DNA of 64,000 nt from assembly GCA_013407085.1 (NCBI GenBank), contig JACCGJ010006484.1:124001-188000 (forward strand), read 5' to 3'. Shown piece after piece: positions 36,660-50,105 of this stretch. Below the pieces are notes generated by a model. The model ran no database searches and had not been told where the DNA came from. It saw only the letters and a program-made list of their open reading frames with translations. The position numbers were made by a program, and so were the translations under genes. The DNA comes from Atriophallophorus winterbourni. Lineage: Eukaryota; Platyhelminthes; Trematoda; Plagiorchiida; Microphallidae. Position 1 is the first letter of the stretch. The number at the start of each line of letters is the position of its first letter.

Positions 36660-38290
36660 ACTATAAAGACACGGTTTCAGTCCACATCTCTTATTCGTAT
36701 GCTCTTGTTTGATAAATAGTGACTCTTTTTCGCAAGTATTTAACGCGTATGCCACAAGTATGAACTTTGCTAAACGAAAGCTCTTGAAGTGAACATTGTA
36801 AGTTACGGTGATACAAATAGGATTGATTCAGCACTGTTTCGCGGTAATTTGAATGATCTGTTTGACTAACATGTCAACATTTGAAAACATTTGTTCATTT
36901 CTGAACTGTATACAAAAAGATTATTCATTTATTTTACATACTAGAAGAAATGTTACAAACGATTATTTTTCTTCCCAGTTTCCGATTAACCAAACGTATA
37001 TTGACATGATTAGCTCGGAGTGATTGCATTATTTTGACTCTTCAACTAAGAATCCCGTCTATCAGAGGATTTCCTGACAAGAAATTTTTTCGTCATCTTG
37101 GTCCATGCCCCAGTGCACAAGAGTTCGTCGACTGACACCTGTCTAGTCCAAATGTCTAACCTGCTTGCAAGATAACGCCCGTATGCACGAATACACATAA
37201 CCACACATTCGCACATTCACACAAACACACACACGTCCAAACACATTCATTCACGCGCCTCGGTAATCAATGTCTGGCAGACGTCAAACCACCTGTCGCG
37301 TTGGTAGTCATCACTCCCGACCACATGTTGGAGACAAACAATTAGGTCAACGAGGTGCGAATGCTGGAGTTCTGGCCTACTTTCTCGGCACTTTACCACG
37401 TCTGATAAAGCAGCTGAAATTGTGTGATTACAACAGTTTCGATAATTTTGTTTTATCGAAATGGATTATATAACGTAACGGCTTGACTACACCACACTAT
37501 CGATTCACCAATAAATTTTAATGTATTGCAGCAATATGATTTCCTTTATTTATGAAATTGAAGATGTTATACCTTATTTCTGCAGATCTCTAATGCGCAA
37601 GTTCCCAAAAGTGAAGGTTGAAAGCTATTCAATCTTATAATAAACAACGTGAACTTATTTTTGTACACGAAAAAGAGTTATATCATTCATTGCGGTCTCG
37701 GACACGTCCCGCACTAACGTTCCAGTAACGGCTGTGTGATGTTTACCCATATCAATCACAGAGAAATCAAACTTAAAAAGTTAAAGATTGCTATCAAATC
37801 TTGACCCCAGAACCATCGTGCTCAAAAGCAGAATCAGTGAGCTATAGTTGGCCAGCGATGAAACGTTTATAAATGATCAATCTTTGTTGCAGGTGACATC
37901 CACCGCACACTCGTTCTAATAGCAGTGATATCTCTAATTATATTTCCGTTTTGAGCTCCGAGTTCCAAATTAAAATATTTAACTAGCAAAAAGGTTATTC
38001 CGTACAAAATTTGCTAAACATTTCCTACCTAACTGCGTGTGGTATGCAACCATTGAATACAGAGCCAAATTTCTCCGACTGTTGAATACCGTCCCGTTTT
38101 AAGTTCTTTTGATCGAGAACAATAGAAAAAACAAGCTTTTAAACTAACATTTTAGTTGTTTATCGAGTGAAACCACTTTTAAATATTCTCCGAAAAACAT
38201 TTTGCGAAAGTTGATCCATATGAGCGACTGGCCATTATCATCATTTTATAAAACATCAATCAACTACCCATGGGTATAATAAATGGATAT
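36660..38290. other. Intergenic, nothing coding recognised
   Basis: A CA-rich stretch lies at 37195-37245. The part around 37780-37870 (CAGAACCATCGTGCTCAAAA, then GCAGAATCAGTGAG) resembles the left arm of repeat family B at 27700-27760. Confidence 0.4.
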
Positions 38291-38295
38291 TTTCA

Positions 38296-40320
38296 TCAGT
38301 TGCAGATGGAAAGATGGGTAGAGCACTTCTGCTCTTTCTAATCTAGGGACAGTACGGTTTTACCACATGTATTTGAAAAGGTCGAGCGGTTGCCGACTAG
38401 TGAATATCTAGATACTCCCCCTATTCTTTATGAGCTCAATAGAGCAACCGACCGCTTAGCGAATGGGAAGGCCCCTGGTGACGACGGAATACCACCTGAG
38501 CTCATCAAATGCTGTAGAGCAGTATTATTACAACCGATTTACCATTTGCTTCTTCTGTGCTGGCAGGAAGAGTGTGTCCCACAAGAGATGCGAGACACAA
38601 AGATCATCACGCTATTCAAGAATAAAGGAGATAGAGGCGACTGCAACAATTACAGAGGAATCTCCCTTCTGAATGTTGTAGGCAAATTGTTTGCTAAAGT
38701 CTTACAGATCCGGCTGAAAGTTTTAGCTGATAGAATTTACTCCGAATTTCAATATGGCTTTCGCAAGGGAAGATCAACCGTTGACATGATCTTCTCCCAG
38801 AGACAACTTCAAGAAACGTGTCGGGAACAGCGTATGCCATTATACGCTGTTTTATTGATTTAACGAAGGCATTCTACTACGTCAGCAGGGAAGGTCTTTT
38901 CAAAATGCTTGATTTGATTGGCTGCCCCCCAAGACTGCTAAAGCTCGTTATTTCATTCCACTGAGGCATGAAGGGCTCAGTCCATTTTAACGGTTTCAGC
39001 TCAGAAGCCTTTGAAATTCGCCGAGGTGTCAAACAAGGGTGTGTTCTTGCTCTCACGCTGTTCGGCATTTTCTTTGCTCTGCTTTTGAAGTACGCTTTCA
39101 GGACGAGGACAGAAGGTATTTCCCTCAGCACGCAAAGTGATGGCGAGCTTTTCAACCTAAACCGGTTGAGAGCATAAACCAAGGCACGAAATGTGCAAAT
39201 CTGTGACCTGCTGTTTGCCGACGATGCAGCCTCTATTGCTCACTCCCAAGAGCACCTTCAGTATCGAATGGACTGTTTTTCGTCGGCATGCAAAGACTTT
39301 GGGATAACAATCAGCATGAGCAAGACCAAAGTCCTTGGTCAAGGGACTGTATCGCCTCCCATCATCACTGTTGGAAACTGTCAGCTTGAATCAGTACATC
39401 AGTTCACATACCTTGGTCAACCATTGCGAATAACCTCTAGCTAGACACGGAGATTGATAAGCGGATTGGCAGAGCAGCTGTCATTCTGTCCCGTTTGAAT
39501 TCTCGTGTGTGGGGTAACCGCAAGCTGACTGTAAACACAAAGATGATGGTATACAGCGCTTGCGTACTAAATGCTTTACTGTACGGAAGTGAAACCTGGA
39601 CCACCCACGCAAGACACGAACGAAAGCTGAATGCTTTCCATCTACGAAGCATCCGTCGTATCTTGAACATATCATGGTTGGACAGAGTGACTAATGCTGA
39701 AGTGCTTTCAAAATCTGGTCTACAGAGCATGTTCACTCCATTGCGATAGCGCCGCATGCGCTGGCTTGGTCATGTCTACAGAATGGAAAATGGTCGTATT
39801 CCGAAAGATCTACTCTCTGGTGAGTTGCAACTAGGAAGTCGACCATTGGGCAGACCGCACTTGCGGTACAAAGACGTTTGCAAAGAGATATGAAAGTTCT
39901 TGCCATTGACCCGGCGAGTTGGGAAGAACTTGCTCTTGACCGCTCCCATTTAAGCATTGTGTAAAGCGTCGTCTGCAAGCTGGGAGAGGAGCAGATACAG
40001 CTCTTGGCTGCTGAACGCAGATCACGCCGCCGGCGTGCAACTGACGCAATACAACCGAGTTCTGACTTTCGTTGCCAGCGCTGAGGGAGAGAGATTGTTC
40101 CTCTCGAATCGGACTGTTTAGTCATTCCAAAAGCTGCAAAACTTGAACATTTACGTGATTGTGATGTACATCCATGGTCAAGATCGACCGAAGGAGGCCA
40201 AGAACAACAACATTTTCATCAGATGCAAAATCACAATGTGTTGGGTGAGGCGTCCTCACCCATAACACGTGCGACCTTGGTAATGTCCTTATCCGAACAT
40301 TGCGGATGCATGTTGTGACA
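38296..40320 (+). mobile_element. LINE family 2, long RT-bearing copy, decayed
   Basis: Reverse transcriptase blocks are in order. First comes ANGKAPGDDGIPPELIK (38457-38507), then the NNYRGISLLNVVGKLF and FQYGFRKGRSTVDM blocks. The A-motif segment IDLTKAF (38857-38877) is thrown out of frame by a one-base loss in a T run near 38850. RRGVKQGCVLALTLF and the catalytic FADD (39214-39225) follow. The C-terminal part has LYGSETWTT (39579-39605), RWLGHVYRMENGRIPKDLL (39760-39815) and a tail with DRPKEAN. Stops occur near 38963 and 39176, with a frameshift near 39420, and the endonuclease is missing (5' truncated). It is a dead element. Clade not resolved. The 3' UTR may extend to about 40620. Confidence 0.88.
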
Positions 40321-43300
40321 CGTGCAAACCTTACGCTTCAATGTCCTTACCGCTTACTTCGCACACCTCTTTCTGTCCTCTATATAAACACTGGCCCTGT
40401 CCAGCTCTAGGACCTGCGAACCTGTGTCCTGAGTTTCGTCTTGGTCATTTCATATCCATCCTGTGTTGTTCTCTTCTCTGTCTCGGTGGGCTTGGTCTCT
40501 CGTATCATCTAGTTGATCACCTGGCACAACTGTCTCTCAACCCACACTTCATAACACAATGTGCGCCACACTGTTCGGAAAGTCTTCTTTCAGCGTTTGT
40601 TTCCACCACTTTTTAGGTACAGTAAAACAAAGTTGTTACAATTTTGATTAACCACAATTTGGACTAAAGTAGTTCGGAGTAAATTTATATTCGCTAGGAC
40701 TAATTTCATTAACACCTTTTCTAGAATATATATATATCCGCTCCAATGATTGAAGTCAAATTAAACATACTTTTGTGTAATAATGGCAAATTTAGCGAGC
40801 CAATTTAAACTTACTGGTCTCTTGAAGATGACTATCACATTCATTAACTACCTTATGAATAAGCTAAGAGCGGAACCGAATATGTGGTTGGGAATAATAT
40901 AAAAGTGAACCGCGAGGTTCGTAACTGTTGTGACGCGTAATTTTTTGTCATTCTGTATTGAGCAAACCGTAAAGACGGGTGACTGTATTCAGGCTTTTTG
41001 AACTAAAGAACATACAATTGTTGAGTTACTTGTTGAATGAAGGATGTGCGGAAAATTGGACTATACCAGTATGCATTAATTCTTTACAAAATATTTCGTA
41101 TTTACATTTTCACGATAATTTTTAGTTGAAAATGCAGGCAATTTCAAGGCCGAGGTTTGAAGCGAAAATACCAATTACACTAGCGCAACGTGCTTAAAAT
41201 TCTGTTCATTCCATCTTGATAGTTAAAACTGTCTTGCTATTGATTGACAAAAATACTTCAAATAATTCAGCTGTATTGTTAAACGTTTATTCATATATCC
41301 ATATAATATTTTTTTCTTTCTTCAATGACTTAACAGACAGTTGCGTTGAATGTGTTTCGAATTGAACAGTGTCTGTCCTGAACGCTTGGGAAAATTTTGA
41401 AAGCAATTTGTCAAAACTCTGGAGATCGTTTGTATTTGTATGGAGAAACTCTTCGTTCAGTTAATTACCACACTCGGATTCTCTTTTACACGGTACGCCA
41501 AAGTTCACCAAAGAAAAATACTTCGCAGGGTTGTCAAACTCATGATCACGAAAAAATAATCGTCAAACTTTTATGTCACATACCAAGGTGTGATGCGTTT
41601 CAAGTTGCTAGTATTTTCATTCTGGACGAAACTAATATACCTGCGAACCAATTGACGGACAGCCAATCCTCAACCTGAAAATATACATAAATTTGCTCTC
41701 GTTCGAATACTTCTCCCGATTGTGTTCATGTGGGAGTGATTTGATTGTGCCGAGCTCTCACACGAATCCTGAAACACGTATCACTCGAGAAACCGATTCA
41801 CGATTGACTGACAACCAACAGATTGGTGGCGACCGACATCTCTCCGAGTCGCGTTGGGTGGCAAGCGGTGAATACATATGGTTCATGAAGAATCACACAT
41901 GTTTGCTGACCACCCAGATGTCCTATTACGTAACCAAATGAAGAAGGCATTTGTTTAAATGAATTACAATGAGAGTGAATGCAATGGTGCGATGTTTTGT
42001 ATGCGGGTGTTGGGAAAATTTTGAACGATTAACATAATGTGTTGTGTGAAAGAGCTTGTTCATGCTAGACGGATGATGTTAGCACGAATTTGCGAATTTC
42101 ATTTCACTTATTCATAATATGGCTTTTATGGTGTACGATAAAATTCAAATTTGGAATGATGTGATTTAATGGAAACTCTTTTAGACCCTGAATCAAATTG
42201 AACGTATCGCATAACACGTGACTTTTGATGTAGCCAGAGCATGCACAATATATTTATAATATTGCTACCAAAGGTTTATGGGAACCGAAAGTTTTTGAAC
42301 CATAAACAACAGAGGCTCCAATGTTCTAGTGGCTGATGAAGAGATTTATGGGAAAACAGCGAATTAGTCTGACTTAAGTCAAATTCTCACAAGGAGACTA
42401 TCGGAAAAGTAACACTGGGGGACAATAAACGAGTCAACTATTCTACAGACTTGACTTCTCTCGTTTTTGTGTAAAACTTCCTGTAAATTAATTAGGAATT
42501 GCGGATAATACTGGTAAAGAAATGTCAGTTAAATCGAAATTCCTCTGTCCTTCTTAATGTTGGAATTACTAACCGATTCTTCAAGTAATTGATCGTGTGG
42601 GATTCGTTTTGAAGACCTTCTGTTTACTTAATAACCATAGCTCGATTGGAGTGTTTTTAGTGTCACTGTTCAAACATTCACGAATAATGCACCCAAATGC
42701 AAATAGATCGATAGATTAAAAGAGCTCCTTTTCGATTGACAGACGTTACCTGCCATTGCCACTTTGTTAACAAAAGATAATGATGCGCATATGTCGTTGA
42801 TGCATTAGTTTAATATTTTTAAAATCCACAAGTGATCATTATGAAAGAACTTGTAGGAATACAATGATAGTAATAACACTTATACGCTGAGATCTGCCGA
42901 GATATTTTGTAACGGTTGTACGATAAAGTGATTCAATGCAGTTGATGGCTTTTGATACGTATGAATTATTAATGGTGACTGTTATGACGATGCCGTTAGA
43001 ACCCACAGATCCGGTACATTTCTTTAAATTCATCGACAAGGAGTAGTAAAGATGATATGATTTCAATCAGGAAACAAGGTGCCATTCTGCGTTTTCCATT
43101 TTCTTAATATTGTCGGTAATCATGTTATAATGCGTACTTAACGACCTCGGGCCTGACACACCATCTCACATATGTAAACGCCACAGTACTCTAAATATGA
43201 ACATTTCAGAATGTGAACATCATATCCACTAAACTGCCTGACTCATTATTTAGCTTTCGAGAAAAAGAGCTTTTCATGGTTATCAATTTGGGCCTGGTTT

Positions 43301-43680
43301 CGAGGTTAGGATTTGTGCTGCACTGGCTTCTCTAATTGGGCCGCGGTAGCATAGCAGGCATACGTCCGATGAGACAGAGGCATGATATCGCGGATGGGTA
43401 TATTAGGAAAAATGTAGATAAGCAACAGAAATTAGTTAACTGAGAATAAATACGATAACATAGAACCATACCACTAGTTGCGAAACTAAGGGCCAAATCA
43501 ACAAATAATTTCACCAAAATGGATGATCGATAATATAACAAGATCACCTTGAAAGATAGCCGGATCTTTGAATCGCCTCGCTAAATTCATCAACTGTACT
43601 TACTGTGATTAGCTATATTGTGGTGGTCACATCCCCATCCCTGATCATTTAATTCTTCACTGTAGTATGTTTGAACTTGA
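40321..43680. other. Possible LINE 3' UTR, then intergenic
   Basis: 40341-40616 is open but low in recognisable motifs and may be LINE family 2 3' sequence. The rest shows no gene. 41690-41945 is less AT-rich, with an 82-codon open frame of unknown meaning. A short TA run lies at 40724-40736. Confidence 0.35.
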
Positions 43681-43890
43681 AATATCAATTATCCAATTTA
43701 ATGTTGCGCTTACATCCTTCACATTTACGCACCCCGATCGGTTTCAGGCTGTTTGACCGCCACATGTACCAAGTAATATCAGACTAAGTGAGTCTTAAAA
43801 TTGTGGTAGTGTTCAACATCGTTATAATTTAATGCCGTTATTAAATAAGGTTCTTACGATATTCAAACACAGAATCCCAAAGTGATTCCG
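43680..43890 (-). repeat. Hammerhead repeat family B copy 3' of Penelope remnant
   Basis: The minus strand reads TGATATTACTTGG, the hammerhead-like core at 43765-43731, then GTGCGTAAATG and GGATGTAAGCGCAACA, all as in other family B copies (52856 and 56716). To its right, TTAAATAAGGTTCTTACGAT (43843-43862) matches the outer arm of the 27686-28167 element. It lies about 400 bp downstream, in the sense of the minus strand, of the Penelope-like ORF remnant. Confidence 0.65.
43731..43765 (-). ncRNA. Hammerhead-like relic (family B)
   Basis: Stem II GGT/GCC around a CAAACA loop, GAAACC and GATC are visible. The CTGATGA box has become TGTGGC-like, so it cannot be catalytic. It is useful only as a marker of the repeat. 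Confidence 0.45.
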
Positions 43891-44154
43891 GGTTGAGTAT
43901 GCAAGACGTCCGAGTTATTGATTGCTTATATGGATTTTATTCCAAACTCTGGAGATTCAACAATTTAAAATTGAACAGACAAAAAGCATTTGTTTCGTGT
44001 TACCGAAAGTATTTCCTGTAATGCTATCGATCATATGCTAGATCAGCTCCTTTTGACTTTACGAACACGAACATAATCTCAATGAATAAAGCGAAGTAAT
44101 TTCTTTTGGGTATACCTCATCAAGCTCTGCCATTCAATGTCACGAATATTGACA

Positions 44155-45125
44155 CGAATCTGATCAACATCAATCATTAAACAAAAATCTACCTCACGTG
44201 TTATTATTTAAAATGGTTCGGTCGATATAGATGTTGTGCAAGTCAGTGAGAGATCACGAACTAGTCATTATTCAAACACAAGTTTGGTCTAAAGATTTAA
44301 ATTTCCATTGACTTAGCTGTTCTCAAGATGTTTTAGTCAAATCTTTGTGATACGCTGCGAAGAACCATGTAAACAGCTGAGAACGCCTCTTCATACTTTA
44401 CTCCGTGCCCTCTGCCAATCAAATGAGTTAGGAATCGAACGATTCACCTTCTTAGATCAACCTTTGCTCAACCAACTATGATGATGTTCACATATTCGTT
44501 TTGCAAGTTTCCGTGGCGCACGGCCAATGTATCTTGCTCTGAAGGAACAGGTGAGTTGATCAATGCACATTGAGGTTGTCTGACGTGGCAGCTCGTCTTT
44601 TAGCTGACGTCTGATTAATGTTTTTTGGTGTGGGTTATTTTCATTTTCCAGAGGTGAAAGTTCTCTGAACTAATTGTTTAAGCTTGTGTATCAAAGAGTC
44701 ATTAAGGTATCGTGTTTAAATTAAAGCCGAAGATATAAATTTTTCATCGGTACTGTTGGTACGGATATGGTCTTAGCATTGGGCACATGGATAGCAATTT
44801 ATACGCAGAAAACTGTGAATCAGTACAAGTCCGTGAGCAAACTGTTGACGAATTCTAGGCGTCCGTCGGTTTTCAGCTCGTAAGTAAGAGAGATGTCAAC
44901 GTGAGCATCCTTAAAATCTGTGCCTAAGAATTCGATGACCAATTATACTTTGCAAATAAAGAATCTATCATCCATATATCGTATGTACATATGGAATTTC
45001 TCAATGACCGTTTTCAATTCTTTAATGGTTGATATTAATCAGACCCATTCCGATTTTCTTGGACTTGTATGGCACAGCTTGATGAGATATACTGAAACGG
45101 GAATCCTTTGGCTTCATTGAAGTGT
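44155..45125 (-). mobile_element. Penelope-like retroelement remnant (RT + GIY-YIG endonuclease)
   Basis: On the minus strand, from high to low coordinate: FHMYIRYMDDRFFICKV, with the RT catalytic YMDD at 44978-44967; then FLGTDFKDAHVDISLTYEL and DGRLEFVNSLLT, the block that follows the DD box in Penelope RTs; then a linker; then LKDELPRQTTSMC, CSFRARYIGRAPRKLAKRI and CEHHHSWLSKG. YIGR lies at 44531-44520, with the Cys/His context of the Penelope endonuclease. Several stops and frameshifts are present, and RT motifs upstream of YMDD are largely lost. The + strand open frame 44920-45120 is only a shadow. The 3' end region matches the second remnant at 22.7-23.1 kb. Inactive. Confidence 0.88.
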
Positions 45126-48100
45126 TTGTTGAAATATGTGTGAATTTTTTGTCAAATAATTACATTTTCTAAATTCCATGTGGATGTTACGCCTACTAAC
45201 CAACAATTTTTACGGTTTTAACAAAAATGTAATCACTCTGGATAAATTTCGAGATTGAATACCCTACTGTACGCCTCGACAGCTTCACTATATCGAGACA
45301 ATCAAGTCAAAATCGTTTTTTGAACTGTATTACCGCGCCTTGCTTTTTCAAAACGAAAACGAAAAATAAACCCAAACCACGAATGATATGTTTGTGTTGC
45401 AATTATTTTTCTCCGTTCGATGGATTGACAAAATGAGTGGTTTCAATGCATTATGTGTTTCAATTTCGATGTTCCATTCATCACGGCGTCGCAATGTGGG
45501 GTGTGGGCTGGAAAACCATTTTCACTCACATTTAATTATCACTCTACCATAAATGGGCGAGCGTGTGTGTGCGTGAGCACAAATGAGAAGAAAAGGAGAG
45601 CGGTCTATAATGTGAAAGCTTGGGCGTGCCTGTTAATTTGGCAGCACTGAAGCTGTCGTCAGTTCGTGAAAATCAAATACGTCCTCGCGAATTGTCATGG
45701 TTACGAATGGCAGTCAGGTCGAGGCTTGTCCTCGAATATGGGCTGCGATTGTCGGATGTGAGAAAACGTCCCGATGAATTCACGGTTTGACCTGAGTGAA
45801 ATTTGCCGGCTGCGTGTCGTGCCCTGTTAGCTCATCCGATTACGTTGATTGATGTCCGTAAACCGAATATTTTAGTAAAATATCGCTTAAAAATAAATTT
45901 CAAACATGAGATGCATTTATTGTGTGTGAACATTCTGGATCTTAGAGAGTTTATTGTTTTACGTAGTTTGTATTTAGCAGCGGAGTATAGCATGCGTCGC
46001 ATTATTCACTCGTGAACGCATACAACGAACGTCAGAAGTCTTTCATTGTTTTTAAATAGACCTACCCTGCGAAAAGTGCCCGAATGTGCGGATAAAATAT
46101 TTACAGTATGGCTAAATTTAGTGCAAACCATTGCTTTTTAAAGTTTCACTTGTTTAGGGTTTCTTAAAGGTTAAATGCTCTGCGAACTCACGGAATAATT
46201 CTGAAAGAATTTGCTCAATGTGTTATGTGAACTCTCATGTGTCTACGTACTCCAAGCAAATGCTTCAGAAATATGCATATCCTTATTCCCTACAGTATTA
46301 AACTATAATATTTAACAAGAGTCGTCAGAAAAACAAATTCAAGTGTCTACCCGATATATTGTGCTATTAAATGCAGGTAGGTAATTTGCTATGTACAAAT
46401 ATTCGAGTTTTTTCAGGTAATACTGATGAGACAAACCGTAAAATGGCTGTAAAACACAGCATACTCGTTCACTCAAGCCAACTGAGGTTGGCATTTGACG
46501 GGATGTTTTTCCACAGCTGAATCGCTTCAAACACATATGGGAACGCTTCTCGAACGCTGTACACGCTTGAACGAAGACTTCTGTCTTTAAAGTCACGTCC
46601 CAAATTATTGATTGACAAGTGTCTACGCAATTATTGAATAATGATTCGCATGACGGACATATGTGGGTAATCCTACGTGACTGGAAAACTTATTGGCTTA
46701 GTTTGCACAAGGGAAATATTTTCAAAGTAAATACTACCGTGATAGTCGAACAACGGGCAATCTGACATTAGAGTTTCAAAAACATAATTTTTTGAAATGC
46801 TTTATTCAGGATGATGAACCTAGTAATATTGTAGAAGCATTAATTAAACAGTAATGTTGCGGGACTTTACTGCCAGTATAAAAGCCACTTGAAAATTCTT
46901 TTCATTTGAACTTGGAATCAATTAAAATGAAATGAAATAAAACATTTGTTTGTGAGTACTTCGGGACTAAAGATATGAAAGCGCAATATTTTCCAGAATG
47001 CTATTGATACGCAATTTGTTGTTTGATAATATGAGTTATTAGGTTTACTCATTTTGGAAATGTACACCTCGAGATTAGGATCAATCCATGAATTTATACC
47101 AACGACTAGATAGTTCCATCAATTTTAATACGCAATCCAAAGTAACTAAGCAATCGCAATAAAATTCAAGTACATTCAAGCGATTTCGGGTGCGAAGCAA
47201 GTGCTCGGTAAATCACATGTAAGAAAATTGTCTCTCGTATAACATCAATATCGAATATATGTATTTTTCTGGCCTAGCATGTTACTTTGACGAATTTCGC
47301 GATGGTCATATTTCTTCACCGGGGTCTACATTATCAAATGACAGACCAGCTTGTAGCTCCACACATGATAGATGACTTTCGAGAACTCAGACACAGCATC
47401 GTTTCCTTTGATGCATATCACACGATTGGAGAATTACCTGTCACAATTACACTGTACGACAATGTCACAGATTGTAAATGTCTGATGAAAAGTTAGCTTT
47501 CGTAGCAATTATTTTATTGCATGGTATTTTTTGTTAACTAACATTATTTCCCCTCTTCCGATGGGTTTGCTATTGTGTGGATCGTAGAAACTGGTAACAT
47601 GAAATGCAAGTTTTTCAACGATTAATCGCTCAAACTTAATCATACTTTTTCTTCAATACCGAAGATGTTCATCGTCCTTACAACATAACCTCCTCAAGTG
47701 AATGAAATTCAAGCTCACAGCATTGCTGTCTTATATTTGTGTACTATAAATTTCAAAACGTTAGCATATAGGGTCTCGTTCATAAAATGATGCTAGGTGA
47801 AGCGTATGCATTCAGTTTGAAGCATTATTTTTCAGGTCGTTTTTAAACAGCAACAATCTTTCTTTTTTATACATTTACATTTCAATTTTTACCATCCTAT
47901 AGTTGTTGTTAAGCTTGTTGCATTTTAGACCATCAAAAACCTTGAATAACCTTGAATTACCAATATGGGCTCATAAATACTATCCTCAGTGACCATTTCC
48001 ATCCGCTGAACGAGGATTTCTTTACAAGTCAATCTTCCACAAATACTCGCTCAAAACATCATACTGCCTTCTAGAACGTCTTCCTATCAGGAGTGATTTA

Positions 48101-48590
48101 TCCCAATTCGCTTCACGATACATTTGCCAAAGGGGATCTGCTTATTGAACAATTACGGTCTAAGTTATCTCGTCGATATCGTGTGTACATTTTCTACGAA
48201 TATTTTTCTTTTTTGGGTAACTTGAACAGTATTTGTTATGTTTTTAACACTTGTATGAAGCTGAAATGTTGAAAATGTCATTGTTCATCTTTTTCCAAAA
48301 TACTAAATGCTTGCGAAAGCACAGAAGTTCACATTTACTTCATCAGTACTTGGTAAAATATAAATCATATAACATTCCAGAATGTAAAGTATTCGATTCG
48401 TAATATTACATCCTGAAAAAAGAATTTCGATTCAACTATTCTCTGTTTACACTCTCGGTGGTTTCTAGAATCGTCTCTAAACCCAAGGGAGAGTGATGCT
48501 TGATTTTCCACAAATAATCTACTAATTGCTCAATAATCGTGTTATACACCAGATATTTCCATGGCCTATTTTTACCGTGAATTGTTTTAA
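45126..48590. other. Intergenic, nothing recognised
   Basis: No gene or known repeat was identified. 45420-45820 is less AT-rich than its surroundings. The minus-strand open frame at 46339-46596 and the + strand one at 47287-47496 show no known motif. Confidence 0.4.
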
Positions 48591-48597
48591 CCAAAGT

Positions 48598-49085
48598 GCT
48601 TTCTAAAGCTGGTCTGTAGAACATGTTCACCATACACTGGCCGGCCATGTGGGCAGAATGGAAAATGGTCGTATTCCAAAACATTTACTCTATCCTGAAG
48701 TCTACCATTGGACAGACCACACTTGCGGTACAAAGACGTTCACAAAGTGATGTGAAAGCTCTTATCATTGACAGCACAAGTTCGGAAAAACTTGCACTTG
48801 ACCACTCACTTTGGAGCACAGTATAATAGTCATCTGCAAGCTTGGGAATTCTAAAACTGCTCTCGGCTGCAAATCGCAGATCACACCGCCATCGTGCAAA
48901 TGAAATCGTTCGGCGGTGTACTGTCTATCTCTGTGAGCTGTACGGGAGAGGTTGTTCCTCCCGTATCAAACTGTTTAGTCATTCGAATGGTTGTGGAGCA
49001 TGAAGCCATCACGCGTTTGCGATGTACATTCACAGTCGACATCGACCGAAGGAGGCCAACAATACTTTATAAAAAGAATCTGGAC
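48598..49085 (+). mobile_element. LINE family 2 fragment, 3' part
   Basis: CTTTCTAAAGCTGGTCTG, then AGAATGGAAAATGGTCGTAT (coding RMENGRIPKHLL) and the ATCGACCGAAGGAGGCCAA end, match 39705-40205 of the long copy. Short deletions and stops are present. Confidence 0.85.
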
Positions 49086-49834
49086 AACAAATGTCATGAA
49101 ACTAAAATCAGAAAAGCTATTCAAGGGTAGCGGAAAATATGAATTGGTGACAAAAACGTGAAACGATTAAATCTCATGGCCCATTAAAATGCCCATTACT
49201 AGTAAGGGTAAAATATTTCTATAGATTTATTTTCTGCAAAAACGTGCCACTATGAACCAGTTTTTGCAGGTCATTCATTAGCGTTGTCACACCCCGAAGA
49301 GTGTCCTGAGTTCGCCTTTGTCTGAGCACGTTTCCAATCGACCGGAACGCAAACGACAGTTCGAACGTTGGTGACTGAATAAACCCCATGGGGTCACTGC
49401 ACGAGATAGCGTGACATACGCAAAAATTTCCAAATGGGAAGGTGCGTTGTTCGCATAGGCTAACTACCTTGAGGGCAATGGGACTGTTCGTATCTCACAA
49501 ACAATATGACACGAATGCGTGCAAACTTTTGAAGATGAACTCTGTGATAAATTCGGCAGATTTCATGTCTTGGGGCGTCAATTATCCCCGAAATATTTTT
49601 TTACTTTACACGATTATATACACACAATTAAGCCGTTTATGAACCAACAAAGCAAATAAGTTCATTACGGCTGAATTCATGCAGTCAGTCACTCGTTAAG
49701 ACTTCGGTCTACTTGGTGTTCAATTAATTAGTACAAACTTTTGACGACCAGAAACATTTATGTTTTCGAGTTTGGTATCATTCTAATTGTGAACAAACAC
49801 CGAACGAGAATGTTGGTATGGATTACGAACAGAA

Positions 49835-50105
49835 AATTGGTTTATTCGTGAACATGAATTTTCAGCAATTTAATTAATTTTACTGCCTAAAATTACGAGG
49901 AATTGTTCTGTTTGATGATTTCACAGTAGGTTTTAAATTATCAGTCGCGTCTATAAAACTGAAACAATCTTTATTTGATCAAACTGATTTCGGGTTCCGT
50001 AAGGAACAAACGATTTTTAAATTTTTCGGTTGTTGAATAAGGGGTGAGATATTGACTTCACGAGGAGAAGAATGATTGACAGGAAACAAGGATATCATGT
50101 AATGA
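49835..50105 (-). repeat. Interspersed repeat family D, copy 3
   Basis: GGTTTATTCGTGAACATGAA, then TTTTCAGCAATTTAATTAATTT, matches 9578-9640 and 28288-28345. The minus strand near 50095-49985 reads SQYLTPYSTTEKFKNRLF, resembling the minus-strand peptide of copy 1 at 9795-9977. Confidence 0.5.

Noticed and set aside
40341..40616. 91-codon Cys/Leu-rich open frame
   Set aside because: Directly 3' of LINE family 2 and probably its 3' UTR. No domain recognised.
44920..45120. + strand open frame
   Set aside because: Shadow of the minus-strand Penelope RT YMDD region.
46428..46470. ACTGATGAGACAAACCGTAAAATGG, hammerhead-like at first sight
   Set aside because: There is no GAAA box at the right distance and no stem II pairing. 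Only the CTGATGA half matches, which is expected by chance.
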